DNA of 9,359 bases from Balneolales bacterium (GTDB taxonomy: Bacteria; Bacteroidota; Rhodothermia; Balneolales; Natronogracilivirgulaceae), in the NCBI GenBank assembly GCA_007131625.1, contig SLQC01000029.1, positions 1-9,359 of the forward strand, read 5' to 3'. Below, piece by piece: positions 1 through 7,233 of this stretch. Within the stretch, counting starts at the first letter, position 1, and each line of letters starts with the position of its first letter. Made by a program: the position numbers and the translations under genes. The notes under the pieces are model-generated. The model ran no database searches and was not told the DNA's origin. It worked only from the letters and a program-made list of their open reading frames with translations.

Positions 1-123
1 CGATGCAGCCGGTTATCTCGTTTTTGAACAGCTTTTCACAGCAAATACAGGATTTTAGCAATATGATCCGCGTAAGCTTATTGACCAACAATCACTTAAC
101 CATCAACTGCGACAGTTGAGTGA

Positions 124-175
124 GAATAGGCATTCGATAACATATAAATATTGAAATTTAGAAGGGGAATGGATA
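124..175 (+). promoter_or_regulatory. conserved leader and ribosome-binding site of first propeller gene
   Basis: This leader aligns almost base for base with the one ahead of the third propeller gene (3523-3575), including an identical 11-base GGCATTCGATA at 129-139 and the same AAGGGGA Shine-Dalgarno at 162-168. The Shine-Dalgarno sits 7 bases before the ATG at 176 and supports that start. Homology fades upstream of about 124, so the duplicated unit appears to include this leader. An AT-rich stretch at 143-152 could hold the promoter, but I cannot assign -33/-7 boxes with confidence. Confidence 0.5.
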
Positions 176-1465
176 ATGATGGATATGCTAATATTATTAA
201 ACAATTGGTTTTCTTGGTTTTCCCGTGTTAAAGTAGCACAAAATTACTTATTCCAGGGTGGCTTTATATTGTTACTGAGTTCCTGTGTTTATTTTATTGT
301 TTCTTGTAACAATATTGAAATAGAACAAAATGAGCCTTTCATTGGTAATCCAGGAGGTCATGAGGGTCCTCCTGCAACAGCTGGTCCTCCAATGGATCCG
401 GAATCCTGGCATAAGGTACCGGGAGATGTGTTGGGTGAGGGTGAGTTCTGGGGGTACCGGGTAAATGCAAGAACGACATTTAAAATACCAGGCGGTTTGG
501 GATTGTTATACTCCAGCCATGCAGGACCCACAACGTCTGAGTGGAGAGCAAATCAGATTGAACAGGGATTGACCACGGGCCCGTCTGGTAGCCTGGCTTA
601 TACACATGATCTGATTACCTGGCACGATTATCCGGGCAATCCGGTACTTAATGAAGTAAAACGATCCTGGCAAACCCCCGCAAGGGTTCACACCCGTGAT
701 ATGTTTTACGATCCCAAAAATAACCGGTGGGTTGCCTACTACAGCAACATCCCTGACCATGACCGACCCGAAACTTCATTTCCCGGTATTCGGGTTGCGG
801 GTTTAGCTTATAGCAAGGATTTGGTCAATTGGGATTATTCGGACGGCCCAATCCTGACCATAGAAGATTATGCTGCCATGGTGCCTGAGCGTATCGAAGC
901 CACCGAAGAAGAGTTGAATGAATACGGCAGGTTATATCCAAATTGGGCGATGTATCATAATGGTCGTTATTATCTTGTAATTTCAGGGACGGAAACAGTC
1001 GGACGAAGAGCCGAAGATGCATTAGAAGATGCCGGTGTTGTCAGATCACTTTCTACCGGACTGGTTGTAGTGGTCGGTGATTCGCCCGAGGGGCCGTTCG
1101 AACATCTTGATGTCGCAGAAGATGAAATTATGCCCGGTGCGAAACCGGTTTATTGGAATGGTAGATGGTACACCGTGTTTAGAGGTACCTGGGACGATCA
1201 ACCGGGATTCGGCCTGGCTTGGTCCGATGAGCTGTTTGGAACGTATAGGAGGAATCCTGATAATCCCATTATTACCATTGATGATAACCAAAGAACAAAC
1301 CCTATCCTTTTCCATTACGATGGTACATGGGGTATACTCTTTTCTCGTGCTGGACAAGCATCAGTTGGAAGAATGCAACCATTGCGATTGGCCATTGCAA
1401 ATATTAATCCGTCATTTTTAATGCTCGATAAAGAAGTTGGTGAAAAAGCCGGATTGAAAAAATAA
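176..1465 (+). CDS. lipoprotein with five-bladed beta-propeller (GH43/GH32-like fold)
   Basis: 429 residues, probably exported and lipid-anchored. A long N-region (1-29) and hydrophobic stretch (30-43) lead to the lipobox I-V-S-C44; L-S-S-C37 is a second possibility. A Gly/Pro linker follows (GGHEG at 60-64, then AGPPMDPESWHK). Five blades can be read from repeating signatures: blade 1 about 97-158 ending 'AYTHDLITWHDYPGNPVL', blade 2 about 170-228 with R174-D175 and 'AYSKDLVNWDY', blade 3 about 250-310 ending 'DSPEGPFE', blade 4 about 320-366 with 'PVYWNGRWY' and 'SDELFGTY', and blade 5 about 374-412. These resemble GH43, GH32 and GH130 propellers. D175 sits where the RDP-type Asp of those families would lie, but blade 1 shows no obvious acidic nucleophile/base. 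A role in binding or cleaving an extracellular carbohydrate is inference. It is the first gene of a pair, ending 18 bases before the next. Confidence 0.8.
   Translation: MMDMLILLNNWFSWFSRVKVAQNYLFQGGFILLLSSCVYFIVSCNNIEIEQNEPFIGNPGGHEGPPATAGPPMDPESWHKVPGDVLGEGEFWGYRVNARTTFKIPGGLGLLYSSHAGPTTSEWRANQIEQGLTTGPSGSLAYTHDLITWHDYPGNPVLNEVKRSWQTPARVHTRDMFYDPKNNRWVAYYSNIPDHDRPETSFPGIRVAGLAYSKDLVNWDYSDGPILTIEDYAAMVPERIEATEEELNEYGRLYPNWAMYHNGRYYLVISGTETVGRRAEDALEDAGVVRSLSTGLVVVVGDSPEGPFEHLDVAEDEIMPGAKPVYWNGRWYTVFRGTWDDQPGFGLAWSDELFGTYRRNPDNPIITIDDNQRTNPILFHYDGTWGILFSRAGQASVGRMQPLRLAIANINPSFLMLDKEVGEKAGLKK
260..342 (+). repeat. 83-base block identical to 3651-3733
   Basis: An uninterrupted 83-base identity between the first and third propeller genes covers the signal-peptide hydrophobic core, the lipobox and the first mature residues. 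Synonymous positions are identical too, whereas the propeller parts of the two genes differ at many positions. Confidence 0.85.
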
Positions 1466-1483
1466 AGATAAAAAAGGTTTACC

Positions 1484-3394
1484 ATGAGTAAGTACATTAC
1501 AAATCTGAAAAAATCGTTTGATAGGATAAGGGGTATTACAAGATATCATTCTCCTTTGGTACTGTTTTCATTAATTGGAGTCGGCTTATTAATTATCTCA
1601 GCAAGTTCTCGAAACGAACCACCTGAACCATTTGTCAAACATTCCGGTGAACTTGAAGAACTTTTTGAAATGGCCGGGCCATTCGCCAAAAAAACCGGTA
1701 GTAATCATGAACTTATTGAAACAGCCGGACCACCGATGGAACCGGAAGCCTGGTATAAATTACCGGGAGATGTGTTAGGTGAGGATGATATCTGGGGTAA
1801 CCGGGCAAATGCAAGAACCATCTTCGAATTCCCCGGTGGGATGGGGTTGCTTTATTCCAGCCATCCCGGTCCGGAATTGAGAAGTATTCCCGGCTGGACA
1901 GAAGAACAGTTGAAGAATGGGTTGACTACGGGTCCATCAGGCAGTCTCGCTTATACTTTTGATCTGTTCAACTGGCATGATCACCCGAAAAATCCGGTGC
2001 TAAATGAAACGAAACGATCCTGGCAAACTCCTGCGCGTGTGCATACGAGGGATATGTTTTATGATCCGGTAAATAACCGTTGGGTGGCTTATTTCGGCAA
2101 CATACCTGGCAGTAACGACATACCCGGTATTCGAACTGTGGGTGTAGCTTACAGTGAGGATTTGATTAATTGGGAATATGCGGACGGGCCGATTCTAACC
2201 ATTGAAGACTATGCTGCTATGGTGCCTGAGCGGGTGGAAGCTACTGAAGAAGAGCTGCACGAGCATGGCAGGGTATATCTATTGTGGGGTATGTATTTTG
2301 AAGGACGCTATTATTTTTCTCTTTCTGGCACCGAAACGGTCGGTCGTCGACCGGATGATGCTAACGAAGACGCCGGTGTCGTCCGATCGCTATCTACCGG
2401 AAGAATTTTGCTGGTTGCAGATTCACCCGAGGGGCCATTTGAGCATGTATCAGAAATTGACGAAGATCACATTCCCCCCGGTCCCAACAAACCGGTCTAT
2501 ATCAACGGGAAATGGTATACCGTCTTCACCGACATCTGGGACGACCAGCCGGGATTCGGTCTGGCCTGGTCGGACGAGCTTTTTGGAACGTATACCAGAA
2601 ATCCGGACAATCCCATCATCATCGTTGAAACCATCCAAAGATCACACCCTCTTTTATTCCATTACAATGGTGTATGGGGTGTTCTATTTTCGCGGGGTGG
2701 TATTTTCAGTGACTCTCTTCCCCTGCGAATGGCTATTGAACGTAGTTATTATGAGAGTAATCTGCCGGATATAGTCCAACAGCCCTATCCTGTTTATCCA
2801 CACCATCTGGAGATCGTACCTCCAAAACCTGAATTTATATGGGAAACCATTCCTCATGCTACGAAATACCAGGTACATATAGCTAAGGGAAACTTTGCCA
2901 ATATCGTGACGGATACGACTCTTGCCGATCCGGACGAGTCGCTCCTCAGTCTTGAGCTTCTTTTGCTTTTTGAACTGGAAGCCGGTGAAACCTATCGCTG
3001 GAGAATAAGGGGAATGAATCCCTTTAAAGTAGGTCCCTGGTCTGAAGAGGTAATGTTCCGTGTTCAACGGGCCACCACGGCTGAAAACCTTGCGGGGCTT
3101 CCCCGGGAATTCGAGCTGGGGCAAAACTATCCGAATCCGTTCAATCCGATCACAATGATTCGTTACAGTCTACCTTTCAACGCTTTTGTTACATTACGGG
3201 TGTATGATATGATCGGTCGAGAATTGGAAATACTTGTCAACGGACAGAGGCCGGCAGGTCATCACAGTGTGGTTTTCGATTCCGGTGAGATGCCTTCGGG
3301 AGTATATCAGTACGTGATTAAAGCGATTCCTGAAGAAACGGGGTCAAGCCATCAAAGATTCTTGCAAACCCGAAGCATGACTCTGATAAAATGA
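1484..3394 (+). CDS. secreted beta-propeller protein with FnIII-like module and T9SS sorting domain
   Basis: 636 residues, the longest paralogue. The N-terminus (basic to about residue 20, hydrophobic 24-40, then SASS/RNE) looks like a signal peptidase I peptide and has no cysteine, so it is not a lipoprotein. The propeller spans about 84-425, closely matching the upstream gene, with R189-D190 in blade 2 and 'SPEGPFE' at 314-320. Residues about 436-528 form an FnIII-like module ('PEFIWETIPHATKYQVHI', 'YRWRIRG', 'GPWSEEVMF'). Residues about 544-636 are a T9SS type A sorting domain: 'ELGQNYPNPFNP' at 544-555, 'LRVYDMIGRE' at 571-580, 'SGVYQYVI' at 605-612. The product should therefore cross the outer membrane by T9SS and be released or surface-attached. 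The start is supported by AAAGG at 1473-1477, and the 18-base gap suggests co-transcription with the preceding lipoprotein gene. Substrate and activity are not determinable from sequence alone. Confidence 0.85.
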   Translation: MSKYITNLKKSFDRIRGITRYHSPLVLFSLIGVGLLIISASSRNEPPEPFVKHSGELEELFEMAGPFAKKTGSNHELIETAGPPMEPEAWYKLPGDVLGEDDIWGNRANARTIFEFPGGMGLLYSSHPGPELRSIPGWTEEQLKNGLTTGPSGSLAYTFDLFNWHDHPKNPVLNETKRSWQTPARVHTRDMFYDPVNNRWVAYFGNIPGSNDIPGIRTVGVAYSEDLINWEYADGPILTIEDYAAMVPERVEATEEELHEHGRVYLLWGMYFEGRYYFSLSGTETVGRRPDDANEDAGVVRSLSTGRILLVADSPEGPFEHVSEIDEDHIPPGPNKPVYINGKWYTVFTDIWDDQPGFGLAWSDELFGTYTRNPDNPIIIVETIQRSHPLLFHYNGVWGVLFSRGGIFSDSLPLRMAIERSYYESNLPDIVQQPYPVYPHHLEIVPPKPEFIWETIPHATKYQVHIAKGNFANIVTDTTLADPDESLLSLELLLLFELEAGETYRWRIRGMNPFKVGPWSEEVMFRVQRATTAENLAGLPREFELGQNYPNPFNPITMIRYSLPFNAFVTLRVYDMIGRELEILVNGQRPAGHHSVVFDSGEMPSGVYQYVIKAIPEETGSSHQRFLQTRSMTLIK

Positions 3395-3522
3395 AGTCTT
3401 ATCAATTTAATGAATTTACTTTTTAGCTCTTTTTTCTTAACCATTTGCGGATTTAAGGTATGTAGTAAAAAAATATCGATTTGCATAAGTTTGGAACATT
3501 AATCATATTACAAATAAAATAA

Positions 3523-3575
3523 GAATTGGCATTCGATACTATATTTTTATTGACGTTTAAAAAGGGGAATGTAGA
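3523..3575 (+). promoter_or_regulatory. duplicated leader and ribosome-binding site of third propeller gene
   Basis: This matches 124-175: GAATTGGCATTCGATA at 3523-3538 and AAGGGGA at 3562-3568, again 7 bases before the ATG. Its presence inside the 181-base gap after the second gene suggests the third gene has its own promoter and is not simply read through. The rest of that gap (3395-3522) is AT-rich, and I see no strong terminator hairpin in it. Confidence 0.5.
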
Positions 3576-4841
3576 ATGATGGATATGCTGGTATTATCAA
3601 ACAATTGGTTTTCCCGTGTCAGAGTAGCACAAAATTACTTTTTCCAGGGAGGCTTTATATTGTTACTGAGTTCCTGTGTTTATTTTATTGTTTCTTGTAA
3701 CAATATTGAAATAGAACAAAATGAGCCTTTCATCGGTAATCCAGGTGGTCACGAGGGCCCTCCGGTAACAGCCGGACCTCCAATGGATCCTGAATCCTGG
3801 CATAAGGTTCCGGGTACCATTTTGGATGAAGATCAAATTTGGGGGAACCGTGTAAGCGCAAGAACGACGTTTAAAGTGCCGGGTGGCATGGGATTGTTTT
3901 ATTCCTGCCATCCAGGTGGTGACATGCGAGAACAACCAAACTGGAGAGAGAATCAGATTGCGCAGGGATTGACTACTGGACCATCGGGCTGTGTGGCTTA
4001 TACACGAGACTTGTTCAACTGGCATGATTACCCGGGCAATCCGGTGCTTGATGAAGTAAAACGAACATGGCAAACGCCTGCTCGAGTACACACGAGGGAT
4101 CTTTTTTATGATCCTCCTAACAATCGCTGGGTGGCTTATTTCGGCAATATTCCAGATGATGAGAACATACCCGGTATTCGAACTGTGGGTGTAGCCTATT
4201 CAAAAGATCTGATCAATTGGGAGTATTCAGACGGCCCGCTGCTTACCGTTGCAGATTATGCCGCTATGGTTCCTGATCGTGTTCAAGCTACTGAGGAAGA
4301 GTTGCATGAACATGGAAGGATATATCTATCGTGGGCTATGTACCATAACGGTCGTTATTATTACAGATTTTCAGGTACTGAAACGGTCGGGCGTCGACCG
4401 GATGATGCAGCAGAAGATGCAGGTTTAGTCAGGTCACTCTCAACGGGAAGCATCGCTATGGTTGCTGATTCTCCTGAAGGACCATTTGAACGTCTTGATT
4501 ATGGAGAAGATGAAATCTTGCCCGGCAATAAACCGGTTTACTGGAACGGAAAATGGTATAGTGTTTTTGGGGGTAACTGGGACGGTCAACCTGGATTCGG
4601 CCTGGCCTGGTCTGACAATCTTTTCGGACCTTATACTGAAAATCCCGAGAATCCTGTTGTCACTGTTGAAACCACCCAAAGAACAAACCCCGCACTTTTC
4701 AACTATGATGGTACATGGGGCATATTCTTTTCAGGTGGCGGAAGCTGGTGGGAGTCTCTTCCTCTTCGTTTGGCTATTGCCAATATTAATCCGGCTTTAT
4801 TAATGCCTGACCAGGAAGCTGATGAATTAACGGGCCTGTAG
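3576..4841 (+). CDS. lipoprotein with five-bladed beta-propeller (third array copy)
   Basis: 421 residues, the closest relative of the first gene. The leader, start region and signal peptide are nearly identical, with lipobox I-V-S-C41 and linker GGHEG at 57-61. The propeller runs about 85-408: blade 1 ends 'YTRDLFNWHDYPGNPVL', blade 2 carries R174-D175 and 'AYSKDLINWEY', blade 3 carries the extra 'SGTETVGRRPDDA' loop and ends 'DSPEGPFE', blade 4 has 'KPVYWNGKWY' and 'SDNLFGPY', and blade 5 ends 'LRLAIANINP'. There is no C-terminal sorting domain, so outer-membrane or periplasmic lipid anchoring is expected. The propeller has diverged from the first copy in blade 1 (extra residues around 115-123) and shares some nucleotide tracts with the second copy. 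Carbohydrate binding or hydrolysis is inferred from the fold only. Confidence 0.8.
   Translation: MMDMLVLSNNWFSRVRVAQNYFFQGGFILLLSSCVYFIVSCNNIEIEQNEPFIGNPGGHEGPPVTAGPPMDPESWHKVPGTILDEDQIWGNRVSARTTFKVPGGMGLFYSCHPGGDMREQPNWRENQIAQGLTTGPSGCVAYTRDLFNWHDYPGNPVLDEVKRTWQTPARVHTRDLFYDPPNNRWVAYFGNIPDDENIPGIRTVGVAYSKDLINWEYSDGPLLTVADYAAMVPDRVQATEEELHEHGRIYLSWAMYHNGRYYYRFSGTETVGRRPDDAAEDAGLVRSLSTGSIAMVADSPEGPFERLDYGEDEILPGNKPVYWNGKWYSVFGGNWDGQPGFGLAWSDNLFGPYTENPENPVVTVETTQRTNPALFNYDGTWGIFFSGGGSWWESLPLRLAIANINPALLMPDQEADELTGL
3651..3733 (+). repeat. 83-base block identical to 260-342
   Basis: Second member of the identical pair covering the signal-peptide core and lipobox. The first mismatches are at 3650 and 3734. 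Confidence 0.85.
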
Positions 4842-4881
4842 TGTAAAAGGCATAAAGTATCTCTGCACCGGTCATCCCGAC

Positions 4882-5104
4882 GGTCACGAGGGGCCTCCTG
4901 AAACAGACGGACCTCCGGACCTCCAATGGATTCCGAATGCATGCACAAAGAGCCGGGACATTTGTTTGGTGTGGATGCTGTTGGGGATATACTTTTATCA
5001 TGCAGTGGGCATTGGTTATATACATTTACTCTACTAAATTGGCCATTGCCAATATTCATCCATCTTTAAATATGCCCGAATGGGGACATGAAATCAACAT
5101 TTAA
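4882..5104 (+). pseudogene. decayed, internally deleted propeller paralogue
   Basis: This is a remnant of a fifth copy. At 4882 a frame reads GGHEGPPETDGPP, matching the linker of the intact genes. An exact 8-base tandem duplication (GGACCTCC at 4909-4916 and 4917-4924) then shifts the frame. From the ATG at 4926 another frame reads MDSECMHKEPG (compare MDPESWHKVPG), then DILLSCSGH and LYTFTLLNW (compare AYTFDLFNW). There the homology jumps directly to the C-terminal end, K-LAIANIHPSLNMP, in the frame ending at the TAA at 5102-5104. Roughly blades 2-5 are missing, and the join falls at TTGGCC, where the two flanks look alike. No function is expected. Confidence 0.8.
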
Positions 5105-5221
5105 CACAAAAGGAAAGCCATCCTGATTCTTATCTTGTTTTGGTCATTTATGAACGCATATGACCAGGGTGAGCATCATTCCTGGCAGGAGAAATAATTT
5201 TCAGGGGAACCATTACAAATC

Positions 5222-5265
5222 GGTAACAAGCTACAGTTTATTGGTTAAAATTTGGCTTGGTTACC
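5222..5265 (-). terminator. possible terminator hairpin at the end of the inverted propeller gene
   Basis: GGTAACAAGC (5222-5231) is complementary to GCTTGGTTACC (5255-5265) with a single bulged base. The far arm overlaps the stop codon of the - strand gene. A stem at the end of a gene is what a terminator would look like, but no clean U-run follows on the - strand, so this is tentative. Confidence 0.25.
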
Positions 5266-6418
5266 AATTTGGAATAATGTCAGGATGTATTTTGGAGATT
5301 GCAATTCGCATCGGCATGTTATCGGTGTTATGCTGGTGACAGTACAGAACAGCCCATGTTCCTCCATAGCGAAACAACTGAGGTCGTGACCGGGTGGTGG
5401 TTTCCACGGTAAAGATAGGATTATGGGGGTTTCTTGTGTATGGGCCCATCAGATTGTCGGACCAGGCAAGGCCAAATCCGCGTTGGCCATCCCATTCGCC
5501 GGGAAAAACAGTATACCATGTCCCATCCCAATAGACGGGTCGTGTGCTGGGAAACAAGTCTCCTTCAAATCCGCTATATAACTCAAACGGGCCTCCAGGA
5601 TTGTCACTTACAAACATGAAGGCACTTGCTCGTAAATAATATTTCCCCTCATGATAGATTGCCCAGGTGGCATAGACACGGCCCCGTTCTATAATTTCTT
5701 CAGCAGTTTCATCGGAATCGTCTGCCACCATGTTAGCATAATCAACGACCGTCATAGTAGGTGCCGGATCAGAGGTCCAATTCACCAAATCCGAACTGTA
5801 GCTGGCTCCAATCGCTCGAATTCCCTCATAATCGCCTCCTGCGTCACCAAAATAAACGACCCATTGCTCATTCGGTTGATCATACAGTACGGCTCGGGGC
5901 ATCGCACGGGCAGAACCTTGCCAAACCTGAACATCGCGCATCACGGGATTGCCGGGATAGTCTATCCAATCCACCAGGTTGCGTGTGAAAGCCAGGCTAC
6001 CGGTCTGATGACTCGCAATACCCTGTTCTGCGGCTTCCTGGGGGTTCGGTGGTTTGGAATTGTACAATAATCCTATGCCACCGGGTACTTCAAAAATCCC
6101 ACGTGGTTTTATTCTTCTGCCCCATGCTTCATCCAAAGCCATCACATCACCTTCAAGCTTATGCCAGGATTCCGGCTTTAAAGGAGGATGGCTATTGCTG
6201 CCTGGGCTAATGTCTCCTGTTCCGATCATCCCGGCATTACTCTGGCCGATCATTCCGGCTTTACTATGGCCGGTATGGCCTCCTTGTTCGGGTGCAGAAA
6301 GGCCAGCTGAACGGTAATCTCCGTTTGCCTGCTCAGCTGGTTCACATTGTGAAAGAAATAATAGCGGGAGAAACACAATTACCAGTGCACTGCGGAAAAA
6401 TTTTGTAATGTATTGCAT
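5261..6418 (-). CDS. divergent lipoprotein-like beta-propeller protein
   Basis: 385 residues, the most divergent member, convergent with the array. The hydrophobic segment 11-24 precedes C25 (L-S-Q-C); Q at -1 is unusual for a lipobox, so lipidation is likely but not certain. The linker holds GGHTG at 46-50 and a short repeat AGMIGQSN/AGMIGTGD (54-69). The propeller spans about 85-378 and keeps 'ESWHK', 'PGGIGLLYNS', 'DYPGNPV', 'SSDLVNW', 'GGPFE', 'PVYWDGTWY', 'GFGLAWSDNL' and 'PYTRNPHNPI'. Two differences stand out. The blade-2 R-D of the other copies is R175-A176, and the roughly 24-residue blade-3 loop (SGTETVG...LSTG) is absent. It may be a binding-only paralogue. The ribosome-binding site is weak (A/G-rich GAGTTAGAAAG before the ATG). 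The 3' end overlaps a possible terminator stem. Confidence 0.75.
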   Translation of the reverse strand: MQYITKFFRSALVIVFLPLLFLSQCEPAEQANGDYRSAGLSAPEQGGHTGHSKAGMIGQSNAGMIGTGDISPGSNSHPPLKPESWHKLEGDVMALDEAWGRRIKPRGIFEVPGGIGLLYNSKPPNPQEAAEQGIASHQTGSLAFTRNLVDWIDYPGNPVMRDVQVWQGSARAMPRAVLYDQPNEQWVVYFGDAGGDYEGIRAIGASYSSDLVNWTSDPAPTMTVVDYANMVADDSDETAEEIIERGRVYATWAIYHEGKYYLRASAFMFVSDNPGGPFELYSGFEGDLFPSTRPVYWDGTWYTVFPGEWDGQRGFGLAWSDNLMGPYTRNPHNPIFTVETTTRSRPQLFRYGGTWAVLYCHQHNTDNMPMRIAISKIHPDIIPNW

Positions 6419-7233
6419 ACTTTCTAACTCGTTTTTTTTAATGTGTATATTTGAAATTTATTTGTGTTGTTTATCTTCGCATCATAGCTATTTAAAGCAT
6501 AAAAGTAAATCAAAAAACCAAAAGGGCATTTAAAAAAACCATGGTATCCCGTGAGAATCGGAGAAACCGGTTGATTTTTTACACTTTGTAGTGAATGATC
6601 AGACCTGCTGATTTACCTGTCGGGTATTATCGGTCGACACGCTTGGTCCAAACATGAAAATACCCGCCGTCAACCGTGTCCGAATTTTTATCTGATTGGG
6701 GATAAATTCTGATTATCGGATTATGCAATGTCCAAACCCGGATCATCGCCAAGTGTTGCGTTTTTCAAATGACTATGGATTCGATTATAGATATCGTATT
6801 ACGATTATTTCAGTGTCGCTGTGTAACTATGCCCCGGCAATTCGCCGGGTTCATGATCGGTGAAACACGCGTCATGATCATCGCGAATGCAGCCGGTGAG
6901 TTTGTCGATCAATCCAATCTGGCGACCAGCCTCGCGAAGTAGCGAAGTAGTATTGCTGTTGTCGGGTTTTTACAATTCGACATTTGCCGGGAACGGATTC
7001 CCGCTCGAATTCCCTGGTCTGTCGGGAAACTCTGAATTTAATGTCCGGATTGTGGTTAAAAGTTGATCCGGATACAGCAAATTTCCCATATCCGGAACGT
7101 AGGATACCTGCAAAATTGTAATGGTAGTATTACGCATTGAAAAATTAGTAGTTCGCATTGGAGATATCCGTTTACAAATAACAGCTTAGGATTTCCTGCC
7201 ATTCATCTCACATCAATAACTACCTGATCGAAT
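6419..7233. other. long divergent intergenic region, no convincing gene
   Basis: 815 bases lie between two divergently transcribed genes and must hold both promoters. The left part (6419-6540) is strongly A/T-rich, as expected for the promoter of the - strand gene. Small inverted repeats are visible: CGGGTATT/AATACCCG (6621-6628/6659-6666), CCCGGC/GCCGGG (6833-6838/6844-6849), CGGGAA/TTCCCG (6988-6993/6998-7003) and TCCGGAT/ATCCGGA (7044-7050/7066-7072). There is an 8-base tandem duplication GCGAAGTA at 6934-6949. Short open frames exist but have neither a Shine-Dalgarno nor recognisable homology. Confidence 0.6.
7125..7160 (+). repeat. pair of 15-base direct repeats, candidate regulator site
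   Basis: TAGTATTACGCATTG (7125-7139) and TAGTAGTTCGCATTG (7146-7160) match at 13 of 15 positions and start 21 bases apart, two turns of B-DNA. They lie 74 bases upstream of the GH3-family start, a plausible position for regulator binding. No regulator can be named. Confidence 0.4.

Noticed and set aside
2..58. Open frame at the left edge ending in TAG, reading DAAGYLVFEQLFTANTGF
   Set aside because: It could be the tail of an upstream gene, but 18 residues without a recognisable motif are not enough to call it, and an overlapping frame (3-119) is equally open.
1077..1421. 114-codon + strand frame inside the first propeller gene (similar frames at 2202-2774 and 4462-4803)
   Set aside because: The same shifted frame recurs in all three copies because the underlying gene is conserved. 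The translations lack protein-like motifs, and the parent frame has the clear blade pattern.
3395..3522. Search for a terminator between the second and third propeller genes
   Set aside because: T-rich tracts are present, but I found no stable stem immediately before them.
6775..6942. 55-codon + strand frame in the intergenic region
   Set aside because: It has no Shine-Dalgarno, is Cys-rich at its start, matches no family I recognise and runs through an inverted repeat.
6934..6949. Tandem GCGAAGTA duplication
   Set aside because: Only two units of 8 bases; too little to call a functional repeat or a CRISPR array.
6970..7158. 62-codon - strand frame upstream of the GH3-family gene
   Set aside because: Asn/Thr-rich composition, no ribosome-binding site, no motif; it spans the inverted and direct repeats and is most likely chance.
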